Shown here: in pieces, positions 1 to 5,559 of the stretch
Layout: every line of letters starts with the position of its first letter
Numbering within the stretch: the stretch's first letter is position 1
Source of the DNA: Phycisphaerales bacterium
GTDB taxonomy: Bacteria; Planctomycetota; Phycisphaerae; Tepidisphaerales; Tepidisphaeraceae
Reading direction: 5' to 3'
Assembly (NCBI GenBank): GCA_028288875.1
Contig: JAQGHK010000453.1
Span: forward strand, 1-5,559
DNA length: 5,559 nt
The notes under the pieces: model-generated
What the model was told of the DNA's origin: nothing
The model's input: only the letters and a program-made list of their open reading frames with translations
Databases searched by the model: none
Made by a program: the position numbers and the translations under genes

Positions 1-416
1 TATGTTGCGATAACAGATCCAGAGATCACGCTGTTGGCAATAGCGGCGTTCACAAATCTCTCGGTTTCTATATCAGCGGGCGGCGACGCTGAGTGCCTGA
101 ACTCGTGATCGCGTTTCATATCAATCAGCCGAGTGGCGGTGTAAGCCAATTCATCGTCATCGACAACCTTATGGTGAACGTTGCAGAGCAAAACTAGATT
201 TTCGAAGGCCTGCCGCTCGACTCCTGACTGTTCCCGATCATGTCTTGCTGAGCCAGCTTTTTCTCCCTTGATGTGGCAAACTTCGCCAACAATTGAGCCA
301 GTACTCGGGTCTACCAACGGCGTCACACATTTTGGAAATGCGCATCGGTTTCCCGAAAGGGCGAAAAGTCTTTTGATTGTCGGACGAGATGGTGCAGTTG
401 GCGTCGTTTTGTCCAT
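1..416 (-). CDS. HNH-nuclease-type protein, 3' part cut by window edge
   Basis: I translated this frame by hand. It is open from ATG at 416 to the left edge, giving 138 residues with no stop. A Cys-x4-Cys pair (C25, C30 in GNRCAFPKC) is followed by EVCHIKG (C47, H48) and then by ENLVLLCNVHHKVVD (N73, C78, H81, H82). This spacing matches HNH/beta-beta-alpha-metal nucleases that carry structural zinc cysteines. The ARHD / ERQAFENL / DDDELAYTATRLIDMK stretches resemble a widespread bacterial HNH-like family whose C-terminal half varies between members, sometimes with membrane segments. That last point is family knowledge, not seen here. Predicted role: nucleic-acid cleavage or binding. A defence role is possible but unproven. 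Start choice: ATG 416 is preferred. GTG 449 in the same frame is an alternative, with an in-frame TAA three codons before it. Neither has a good Shine-Dalgarno. G+C is about 50%, well below the neighbours. Confidence 0.8.
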   Translation of the reverse strand, partial: MDKTTPTAPSRPTIKRLFALSGNRCAFPKCVTPLVDPSTGSIVGEVCHIKGEKAGSARHDREQSGVERQAFENLVLLCNVHHKVVDDDELAYTATRLIDMKRDHEFRHSASPPADIETERFVNAAIANSVISGSVIAT

Positions 417-472
417 TGCAGGTTTTTTTGATGTCAGCAGTGGCCGCACTTCGTCTTAAGGCTCGAGGATCG

Positions 473-501
473 ATTATACCGCGGCAGGTGGCAAGGTTTA
501 A
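473..501 (-). promoter_or_regulatory. Candidate sigma-70-type promoter for the HNH gene
   Basis: Read on the minus strand, a perfect TATAAT lies at 478-473. A weak -35-like TTAAAC (about 3 of 6 consensus bases) lies at 501-496, with a 17-nt spacer. Transcription would start near 466, leaving a leader of about 50 nt before ATG 416, or about 17 nt before GTG 449. A perfect -10 box is uncommon by chance in such GC-rich surroundings and sits just after the stop of the upstream gene. This supports independent transcription of the HNH gene. The -35 is poor, so the call is moderate. Confidence 0.4.
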
Positions 502-503
502 CG

Positions 504-2132
504 TCATAAACCCTCAGACCGCCATATTTCCCCGCCATACCGAAACACCACCCGCGGCACACAAAAGCAGAACGGCGGCGCGTCGCCGACAATCGCTTTG
601 GCGGCGGTGGACTCGACGGTTCCTGTTAGCAATTCGCAGCTTTGCAGCGGGATGTTTAGTTGGATTTCCTGTCGCGTCACCCGGCCGTGCCAAGGCTGCA
701 CATTGAAGGCGCGGTCCTGGGGGACGCAGTAGGCGAGGGCGGCCTGGGCGGTGGGGAACACTTGTGGCCATGGGGCGGGCATGGGGGTTGCTGTGTCGGT
801 GGCGGTGGGCGCGGGGTGGAGGGAGAGGCGGGCGTCGGGGGCCGTGCCGAGGCCGAGGCCTTGGCCGGGGCTGAGGGTGGTGGTCCAGTGGCCATCGGGT
901 GTGGTCTGCATATCGGCGCGGAGCGGGACGTGCATGGCGACGCCTTCGCTGAGGTAGCGGGCGGCGAGGGAATAGGGGACGGCGGTGATGGCGGTGGTGA
1001 GAAAATAGACGCCATCCAGGCCGGTGAGCGGGTCGGTGACGTAGAGACGCCAGTTGGACTGGATCGGCGACGGCCACAAACGTCGCAGGGGGCCGAAGAG
1101 GCGCGGGCCGAAGTGGCCGTGGCGGTAGATCAGGAACGTGAACATCGCCCAGCGGCCATTGTCGCCGAGACGCTGCAGTTTCAACGGCGGGGGCACCAGG
1201 GCGGCGAGCGTGTCGGCCTCGACGAGATAGTTCACATAGATGACGTCGCGAATGTCGCTGGCCATCGATAGCGGCGGGACGTATTCGAACAGGCCGCGGA
1301 CAAAGCGGCTGTTGGCGAGGTAGTTCGCGACGATGCCGTAGACGCCGGACCGCGGATACGTCCATTGCGCATGGCGGCCGTGGGGCGTGGTGGGGCGCGA
1401 GCGGCGCATCACCAATTCCCCGGCCGTCGCGATCCAGCCGAGCAGCAGGACGAACGCCAGTGCATTCAATCCGCCGGCCGCGGTCATGAGGAACGGCGTC
1501 CAACCGCTGACCGGCAGGAACAGCACCGTGACGGCCACCGCGAAGACGGACCAAGCGCCGATCGACAGCCATTTCAGCGGTTTCGACCACGTGCCGGCCT
1601 GATAGAAGCAGCGCGTCCAGCCGATCGCCGCGATCAGGTACAGCCCCGCGCCCCAGCCGCCGACGGCCTTGAACAGTTGGCCTTCGAGAACGCCATACCC
1701 GGCCAGCTCGCTGCGGGCGAGGGCGTCGGCCGCAGGCGTATTGGCGGCCAAGGCTTCGGCGGCGTAGTGCGGGCCGTTCACGCTCCAGAGGAATTGACCG
1801 ATCTGATCGGGCAGCAGGGCGATCAGCGTGACGATCAAGGCGAACCACGCCGGCCGCCGGGGAATCCACGGCGTGCAGACGAGGGCGATCGAAAGATACA
1901 GATCGGAAGCGGCTGTGAGTTGCCAGCCGAGCCAGCCGGTGCGCCATAGCCATGGGTGTGTCGCGACGTACGTGGCTCGATCGGCAACAGTCGCGGCCGA
2001 TCCGCCCGGGATGCCCGGCAGCAGGCAGGCGACCATGCCGAGCATCGCCACGACATGAATGACGAAGGTGAACAGGATCGCCCGTTCCAACATGCGGGCG
2101 GCGGCTGGGGGTTGCGTCGGCAGTTCGGGCAC
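504..2132 (-). CDS. Polytopic membrane protein with C-terminal DUF2071-like domain
   Basis: The protein has 542 residues and ends in TGA at 506-504. Residues 1-245 contain about six hydrophobic segments (roughly 16-40, 68-88, 93-116, 155-173, 187-207, 212-237), so this half should be a cytoplasmic-membrane domain. I cannot name it with certainty; it loosely recalls small DUF4386-like membrane proteins. A basic linker (about 243-260, MRRSRP...) leads to a soluble domain from about residue 285. Its VNYLVEADTLAALVPPPLKL, SNWRLYV and GVYFLTTAI stretches resemble DUF2071/YqjF, a fold related to acetoacetate decarboxylase. Residues 415-455 are a low-complexity, Pro/Thr/Ala-rich insertion. The end (RQEIQLNIPLQSCELLTG) again looks domain-like. 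No reaction can be assigned. Start: GTG 2132 gives the longest frame, but ATG 2093 (Met14, directly before the first membrane segment) is equally credible; neither has a clear Shine-Dalgarno. No terminator is visible after the stop. Confidence 0.82.
   Translation of the reverse strand: MPELPTQPPAAARMLERAILFTFVIHVVAMLGMVACLLPGIPGGSAATVADRATYVATHPWLWRTGWLGWQLTAASDLYLSIALVCTPWIPRRPAWFALIVTLIALLPDQIGQFLWSVNGPHYAAEALAANTPAADALARSELAGYGVLEGQLFKAVGGWGAGLYLIAAIGWTRCFYQAGTWSKPLKWLSIGAWSVFAVAVTVLFLPVSGWTPFLMTAAGGLNALAFVLLLGWIATAGELVMRRSRPTTPHGRHAQWTYPRSGVYGIVANYLANSRFVRGLFEYVPPLSMASDIRDVIYVNYLVEADTLAALVPPPLKLQRLGDNGRWAMFTFLIYRHGHFGPRLFGPLRRLWPSPIQSNWRLYVTDPLTGLDGVYFLTTAITAVPYSLAARYLSEGVAMHVPLRADMQTTPDGHWTTTLSPGQGLGLGTAPDARLSLHPAPTATDTATPMPAPWPQVFPTAQAALAYCVPQDRAFNVQPWHGRVTRQEIQLNIPLQSCELLTGTVESTAAKAIVGDAPPFCFCVPRVVFRYGGEIWRSEGL
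807..840 (+). other. Predicted G-quadruplex motif inside the membrane-DUF2071 gene
   Basis: Five runs of at least three G (807-809, 813-816, 821-823, 830-832, 837-840) are separated by loops of 3, 4, 6 and 4 nt. This satisfies the usual G3+N1-7 folding rule. More G-runs precede it at 772-775, 777-779 and 783-787. The G-rich strand is the template strand of the minus-strand gene and encodes the low-complexity segment around residues 430-445. It may simply reflect extreme GC composition over Pro/Ala/Thr codons. Confidence 0.45.
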
Positions 2133-2197
2133 GGGCGAACTTTACCGTGCGCGGAGCGGTTCGGTGCTTTCTCAAATTTCAGAACAACAGATGCAGA

Positions 2198-2382
2198 TTT
2201 AACCGCCAAGACGCCAAGAGCTCCAAGAAGAGAAGAAAGATTGGTTGAACGCAGAGACGCAGAGACGCAGAGAAGGATTTGAAGAACTGGGCGTCGGCCT
2301 CTTCGCCTTCTTTTGATCCTAGTGATCTCTGCGCCTCTGCGTTCATTTCTTCTTGGCGCTCTTGGCGTCTTGGGCGGTTAAA
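2198..2382. repeat. Long imperfect inverted repeat (hairpin element), about 185 bp
   Basis: The element pairs in nested blocks. Outer: 2198-2231 with 2348-2382, beginning TTTAACCGCC and rich in CCAAGA, broken only by one bulge and one mismatch. Middle: 2247-2265 (GAACGCAGAGACGCAGAGA) with 2326-2344, 18 of 19 matching. Inner: 2274-2286 with 2308-2320, 10 of 13 matching. Apex: GGCG 2290-2293 with CGCC 2304-2307. Asymmetric internal loops lie at 2232-2246 and 2266-2273. It encodes no plausible protein. Similar CCAAGACGCCAAG / ACGCAGAGACGCAGAG strings are, from memory, dispersed in intergenic DNA of several environmental bacterial phyla, so it is probably a member of a non-coding interspersed repeat family. 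Transcribed from either strand it would form a long stem. Termination, mRNA stabilisation or a MITE-like origin are all possible. No target-site duplication is obvious at the ends. Confidence 0.85.
2251..2273 (+). repeat. Tandem GCAGAGAC repeat, three copies
   Basis: An 8-bp unit GCAGAGAC is repeated head to tail almost three times (2251-2258, 2259-2266, and 2267-2273 without the last base). It forms the middle of the left arm of the long inverted repeat. The right arm (2326-2344) carries only two equivalents on the opposite strand, so the extra left copy makes an unpaired bulge. Confidence 0.85.
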
Positions 2383-2502
2383 CCTCTCAGGAATCGCGCG
2401 CGACAGCGTCGGCCTGGGGATTAATGCTCATGGCATTTGGGGCGGATCGTGGTTGAATGGTGGGGGTCAGACGTCTCGCATCCGCCGCCACGAGTTGTTG
2501 TC

Positions 2503-2706
2503 ATGGACGATCGCGAACTTCAAGGTCATCTCCGGCTGATCACCATGCACCGCAAATTCGAAGAGACGCTGCGCACCATCACCGCGGCACCGATGGCCGA
2601 CCGGCCGTTACTGTTCGCGCGGCTGCAATCGCTCAAGACGCAGATGACGCAGCTTGAGGTCATCTCGGCCGCGCAAGATTGCGCGGGCGGGCCTGTCGCC
2701 TGCTAG
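2503..2706 (+). CDS. Small hypothetical protein, 67 residues
   Basis: This frame starts at ATG 2503 (MDDRELQGHLRLITMHRKF) and stops at TAG 2704-2706. I do not recognise the family. It is a charged, soluble, probably all-helical protein. Residues about 5-55 read as two amphipathic helices, separated near the APMADRPLL turn (residues 30-38), and could form a helical hairpin. There is no membrane segment or signal peptide. The C-terminal tail has two cysteines (DCAGGPVAC). Codon third positions are mostly G/C, and the amino-acid mix looks natural rather than Arg/Ala-heavy like antisense shadows; both points favour a real gene. Against it, no clear Shine-Dalgarno precedes the ATG, although weak GAG-like bases are present. 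The frame stays open upstream, but those residues look non-coding. It converges on the SDR gene, with 25 bp between the stops. Confidence 0.5.
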   Translation: MDDRELQGHLRLITMHRKFEETLRTITAAPMADRPLLFARLQSLKTQMTQLEVISAAQDCAGGPVAC

Positions 2707-2731
2707 CCGTCGCGCGCTCTGCCGCGATCTT

Positions 2732-3529
2732 CTAAATGATCTGCTTCGTCGGCCGGATCTGCAGGAACGACACGTCGCAGCGCGGCGGCTGTTCCAGGCA
2801 GTACAGCACCGAGTGCGCCAACTCTTCGGCGCGCAGCAGTTTCTCTTTCGCCTCCGCATCGGCCTGTTTGTCTTGCGGAACTTTGCCTTCGGTCATATCC
2901 GACCCGACCAGGCCGGGCTCGATCAGGGTGACGCGGATGCCGTCCTCGTTCAATTGCTTGGCCAATGAATCGGTGAAGCCGCGGACGGCGGACTTGGTGG
3001 CGACGTAGACGTCGCTGCCGGGGTCGAGCGCTTTGGCGCTCATGGAGCCGACGTTGATCAGGTGGCCGTTCTTCTGTTTGCGGAACCGCTCCGCCGCGGC
3101 CCGGCTGCAGAGCATGTAGCCGATCAGGTTCGTCTGAATCACCTGCTGCCATTGATCGAATTCGCTGTCGAGAATGCTGTCGGCGGCCAGGCCGGCGTTG
3201 TTGATCACGGCGTCCACCTTCCCCAGGTCGCGATCGGCGGCCTGGAAAAGCTGCTTTACGTCGTCGGGCTTGCCGGTGTCGGCGACTTTGCCGTAGATCG
3301 CGCCGCCGCCGACGCGCTTGATGGCGGCGACCGCGTCGCTCAGTTCCTTCTCATGTCGGCCGCAGATCAGCACGTTCGCGCCGCGGGCGACCAGCAGCAT
3401 GGCGATCGCCCGGCCGATTCCGGTGGTGCCGCCCGTCACGACGATGCCCCGGCCGGCGACCGGCTGCGGTTCATCACGGAACAGTTCTTTGAAGGCGGCT
3501 TCGTTAACGGGCTTTGATTCGTTGGGCAT
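2732..3529 (-). CDS. Classical short-chain dehydrogenase/reductase (SDR)
   Basis: This complete 265-residue protein is an NAD(P)-dependent oxidoreductase with a Rossmann fold, predicted cytoplasmic. The cofactor motif TGGTTGIG is at residues 32-39, an Asp for the adenine ring at D84 (VAD), NNAG at 110-113, and the structural Asn at N134. The catalytic set is S162 or S164 (NVGSMSA) with Y175 and K179 in YVATK. PG at 205-206 follows the active site. Arg58 in ICGRHEKEL, just after the second beta strand, suggests NADP(H) preference. Length is normal for the family apart from an N-terminal extension of about 25 residues. The C-terminal PPRCDVSFLQIRPT stretch resembles the YdfG / 3-hydroxy-acid dehydrogenase-like branch of the family. 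The exact alcohol or ketone substrate cannot be inferred. The start is secure: ATG 3529 has a strong Shine-Dalgarno. It probably shares a transcript with the large gene upstream, 40 bp away. Confidence 0.95.
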   Translation of the reverse strand: MPNESKPVNEAAFKELFRDEPQPVAGRGIVVTGGTTGIGRAIAMLLVARGANVLICGRHEKELSDAVAAIKRVGGGAIYGKVADTGKPDDVKQLFQAADRDLGKVDAVINNAGLAADSILDSEFDQWQQVIQTNLIGYMLCSRAAAERFRKQKNGHLINVGSMSAKALDPGSDVYVATKSAVRGFTDSLAKQLNEDGIRVTLIEPGLVGSDMTEGKVPQDKQADAEAKEKLLRAEELAHSVLYCLEQPPRCDVSFLQIRPTKQII

Positions 3530-3535
3530 GGCTCA

Positions 3536-3542
3536 CTCCTTT
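3536..3542 (-). promoter_or_regulatory. Strong ribosome binding site of the SDR gene
   Basis: On the minus strand this reads AAAGGAG, six bases before ATG 3529. It is the only strong Shine-Dalgarno in the window, and it fixes the SDR start. It lies within the 40-bp gap after the stop of the upstream large gene, consistent with translation from a shared mRNA. Confidence 0.9.
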
Positions 3543-3569
3543 GAGAAATCAAACGGTGTCAACACGGAT

Positions 3570-5559
3570 CTACCAGCGCAGCGTGACGCGGCCGCCGCCG
3601 GGAACGATGAATGCATTGCCTTTTAAATCGCAGGCCGCGGGCCGATCGCCGGTGGTGAGCTCGGCGCGCACCGCGGTGGGCACGGGCTGGCCGTCGCGCA
3701 GGAGCAGGCGGCAGGTGCAGCGGTAGTCGGCATCGCCCCAGACGCGGAACGTCAACTGCCGGCCGCCCTCTTTTTTAACATCACGAAGCGGGTACTCGCA
3801 GAACAGTTCGAAGGGCGCATCGCCGACGCGGTGGTGCGAGCGCGAGAGCAGTGTCATGGCCATGCCGCTGCCGTACACCTCCTGTCCGACGGTGCCCGGC
3901 GCTTCGCGGCTGGCGTACAGGTCTTCCAGCGGGATGGCCAGGCTGCGGTCGATATGGCCGTTGCGGACTTCGGTCGCCAGGATCTCCGGCGGCAGGGTGG
4001 AGGGGTAAAAATACCACGCACGGTCGAGCGCATGCCGGCAATACTCGGTCATCAGCACGAGAGACGAACGCGGCAGATCATCACCGGCCACATCGAGCGC
4101 TTCATGGAATGCCGCGTAGGCTTCGAATTCTTCGTACGCCGCCATGTACGGGCCGTCATGCAGGCAGGTGACGCCCATGAACGTGCGGTAGTGTTTAGCC
4201 GCGCCAAGTTCGCACTCCCACAGGTTCACGTTGTGCATGAAGCTGGCAAAAAACAGGTCGGCCTGTTCAAGGAAGAAGCGGTCGCCGGTCTGTTTGAACA
4301 GCCGCAGGCATGCCACCATGCCCCAGGCCACATTGTTAAACTGATAGCCGACGGTGAAGCCCAGATCGGCGATGGCCCGCACGGCCTTGGCGGCCTCGTC
4401 CACGTAAGTGGCATCGCCGGTGAGATCGAATGCCTGAAGCATGACATAGGCATACAACCCGCCGACATCGGTCTGGCCGCCTTCGCCGGGCTTGCGATTT
4501 TCGGTCAGGACTTCGAGCGTTTTCAGATCGAACATCACCGGCCAGAGGTATTCAAAGTGCCGGGCGACGCGCACGGCGAACGGGACCGATTTGAGGAATA
4601 GCTGCTTGGCCTCTTCGTCGCCCGCCAAGGCCAGGCGGGCGAGATTCATCAGGGGGTGATAGACGTACCAGCTATCGCTCTGATCGGCCTTCTTGTCCGG
4701 GCCGACCGTGGCCAAGTAGCGGCGCAGGATGCCGATTTTCGGATCGAAGAAATTCGGTACGGCCTCGCGCAATCGGGCCGTCAGCGGCAGGGGCTTTCCG
4801 GTGAAACGCTCGTATTCCCGCAGGCCGACTACGACAGACAACTGCACCATCGAATCGGGATATTCGCTCGAGGTGTACGGGTGCAGGTACAGGTAGCCCT
4901 GCTCTTCGACCGACAGCTTGGACGAATGCGTGAGATCGCGCACGGTGGCGGCGGCCATGGCGGGCCAGTCGCGGTACTCGACCTGCGGGGCGTCCAGATG
5001 CGGATAGACGGCGGCCACGCCATCGAGAAAACGGCGGGCGGACTGGCGATTGTCGGTCGGGACATCGGCCCAGAGACACAGAAACGCGTCACACAAACTC
5101 ACCTCGCGACCCTTGGCCAGCGAATGCCGGTCCGACGGCGGCGGCAGGTAACCCATGCCCGGCCAATTACTCTCGACGATGCCGTCCGGAACGGTTTGCG
5201 TCTGCTCGCAATAATCGTTTAAGGCCGTGAGATTCTGCAGGTAGAGCGCCGTGCCCGCGCGGGGTTCGGTGATGCTGAAATACAGGCAACCCATGGCCGA
5301 GCCGCGCTGCGCGGCGTAAACAATGCCGCGGGTGGGGATTGGGTCACGATTGTGGTCCAGTGGATAAACGTTCCAGGGCTGCGGGGGCATCAGCAGATCG
5401 GCGGCGGGGGTCAGCCAGGTCTGCCAGCGGATCATCGGCGCCGTCCGGTTGACGATCGTCATCGTCGCGCGGAACTGGCCCATGGTGGTGCCGTTGACGT
5501 GGAGGGTGAGGGTGTCGTCGGTTTTTTCGACAGCGCCGATTTCAAGATCGCCATCGGGC
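3570..5559 (-). CDS. Putative six-hairpin glycosidase-like protein, 5' end beyond window
   Basis: The stop is TAG at 3572-3570. The frame is open to the right edge, giving at least 662 residues. ATG 5483 is probably internal: the 25 codons before it (PDGDLEIGAVEKTDDTLTLH...) read as normal beta-strand protein and no Shine-Dalgarno precedes it. Numbering from that Met, residues before about 110 look like a beta-sandwich. Residues about 125-490 show repeated paired helices, each followed by a loop rich in aromatic and acidic residues (EYPDSMVQLS 207-216, DSWYVYHPLMNLARLAL 270-286, GGQTDVGGLYAYVMLQAF 335-352, YQFNNVAWGMVACLRLF 380-396, GPYMAAYEEFEAYAAFHEAL 444-463). This pattern is expected of an (alpha/alpha)6 toroid. 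Residues about 555-637 are again beta-rich, ending VTLRW. The architecture resembles glycoside hydrolases, polysaccharide lyases or sugar epimerases of the six-hairpin superfamily. I cannot name a family or assign catalytic residues. A signal peptide cannot be judged. Confidence 0.8.
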   Translation of the reverse strand, partial: PDGDLEIGAVEKTDDTLTLHVNGTTMGQFRATMTIVNRTAPMIRWQTWLTPAADLLMPPQPWNVYPLDHNRDPIPTRGIVYAAQRGSAMGCLYFSITEPRAGTALYLQNLTALNDYCEQTQTVPDGIVESNWPGMGYLPPPSDRHSLAKGREVSLCDAFLCLWADVPTDNRQSARRFLDGVAAVYPHLDAPQVEYRDWPAMAAATVRDLTHSSKLSVEEQGYLYLHPYTSSEYPDSMVQLSVVVGLREYERFTGKPLPLTARLREAVPNFFDPKIGILRRYLATVGPDKKADQSDSWYVYHPLMNLARLALAGDEEAKQLFLKSVPFAVRVARHFEYLWPVMFDLKTLEVLTENRKPGEGGQTDVGGLYAYVMLQAFDLTGDATYVDEAAKAVRAIADLGFTVGYQFNNVAWGMVACLRLFKQTGDRFFLEQADLFFASFMHNVNLWECELGAAKHYRTFMGVTCLHDGPYMAAYEEFEAYAAFHEALDVAGDDLPRSSLVLMTEYCRHALDRAWYFYPSTLPPEILATEVRNGHIDRSLAIPLEDLYASREAPGTVGQEVYGSGMAMTLLSRSHHRVGDAPFELFCEYPLRDVKKEGGRQLTFRVWGDADYRCTCRLLLRDGQPVPTAVRAELTTGDRPAACDLKGNAFIVPGGGRVTLRW

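Larger units (their letters stand above)
2133..2502. other. Intergenic region between divergent genes
   Basis: About 370 bp separate the start of the minus-strand membrane-DUF2071 gene from the start of the small plus-strand gene. The middle half is the long inverted repeat described separately (2198-2382). The flanks (2133-2197 and 2383-2502) show no convincing coding frame, no good -35/-10 pair and no terminator. Both flanking genes should have their promoters here, so the hairpin element sits in or next to a divergent promoter region. Confidence 0.6.

Noticed and set aside
238..507. Minus-strand frame of 89 residues overlapping the HNH gene
   Set aside because: It is in the wrong frame. 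The overlapping frame from ATG 416 contains the full HNH motif set, while this one has no recognisable pattern.
660..1271. Plus-strand frame of 203 residues, Gly/Glu/Val-rich
   Set aside because: It is the antisense of the membrane-DUF2071 gene. Its Gly-rich composition comes from reading the G-rich complement of Pro/Ala/Thr codons.
514..2175. Long overlapping minus-strand frame of 553 residues over the membrane-DUF2071 gene
   Set aside because: It is extremely Arg/Pro/Ala-rich with no hydrophobic segments or motifs, as expected for an out-of-frame reading of a GC-rich gene. The alternative frame has clear membrane segments and domain motifs.
1956..2282. Plus-strand frame of 108 residues ending in the left hairpin arm
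   Set aside because: Half is antisense to the membrane-protein start and half is repeat sequence. The tail RRDAETQRR is the translated GCAGAGAC repeat.
2198..2382. CRISPR array or rho-independent terminator as the explanation of the repeat region
   Set aside because: There are no regularly spaced repeats with unique spacers. The stem is far longer than a terminator, and no T-tract follows either end.
2279..2539. Plus-strand frame reading through the right arm of the hairpin (LCASAFISSWRSWRLG)
   Set aside because: The peptide is a translation of the repeat motifs themselves. This kind of Ser/Trp/Arg string is a familiar false gene in such repeats, and no ribosome binding site is present.
2707..2731. 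Bidirectional terminator between the convergent small gene and the SDR
   Set aside because: Only short CGCG-type complementarity is present, with no stable stem plus T-run on either strand.
3831..4601. Plus-strand frame of 256 residues opposite the large six-hairpin-type gene
   Set aside because: It is an antisense shadow: its length is explained by high GC, and it has no start signal or domain pattern.
5481..5483. ATG 5483 as the true start of the large gene
   Set aside because: The frame stays open to the window edge with plausible protein sequence before this Met, and no Shine-Dalgarno precedes it.

Overview
The window comes from a GC-rich bacterium. Coding stretches sampled by hand are about 60-75% G+C, with codon third positions strongly G/C. 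The gene set is a sugar-active-enzyme-like six-hairpin protein, a classical SDR, a membrane-DUF2071 protein, and a long intergenic hairpin built of CCAAGA and GCAGAGAC motifs. It would suit a planctomycete-like or other environmental bacterium, but no marker gene fixes the taxonomy, so this is a weak inference.

Layout from left to right. (1) Positions 1-416, minus strand: the N-terminal 138 residues of an HNH-nuclease-type protein that runs off the left edge. It is clearly less GC-rich (212 of 420 bases) than the rest and has a perfect TATAAT box upstream. (2) Positions 504-2132, minus strand: a 542-residue protein with about six membrane segments followed by a soluble domain resembling DUF2071/YqjF. 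(3) Positions 2133-2502: an intergenic stretch dominated by one long imperfect inverted repeat (2198-2382). (4) Positions 2503-2706, plus strand: a small 67-residue hypothetical protein. (5) Positions 2732-3529, minus strand: a complete NADP(H)-type short-chain dehydrogenase with a strong ribosome binding site. (6) Positions 3570-5559, minus strand: a large protein whose 5' end lies beyond the right edge. It is predicted to be a beta-sandwich / alpha-barrel / beta-sandwich protein of the six-hairpin glycosidase-like type.

Genes 6 and 5 are co-directional and 40 bp apart, so they probably share a transcript. A carbohydrate-processing protein followed by an oxidoreductase is plausible, but their substrates cannot be read from the sequence. 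The small plus-strand gene converges on the SDR. The membrane-DUF2071 gene and the small gene diverge from the hairpin region. The HNH gene looks like an independent, possibly imported unit.

No tRNA, rRNA, CRISPR array, transposase or convincing rho-independent terminator was found. The items most worth following up are the truncated HNH gene, the 185-bp hairpin element, and the membrane-DUF2071 fusion.
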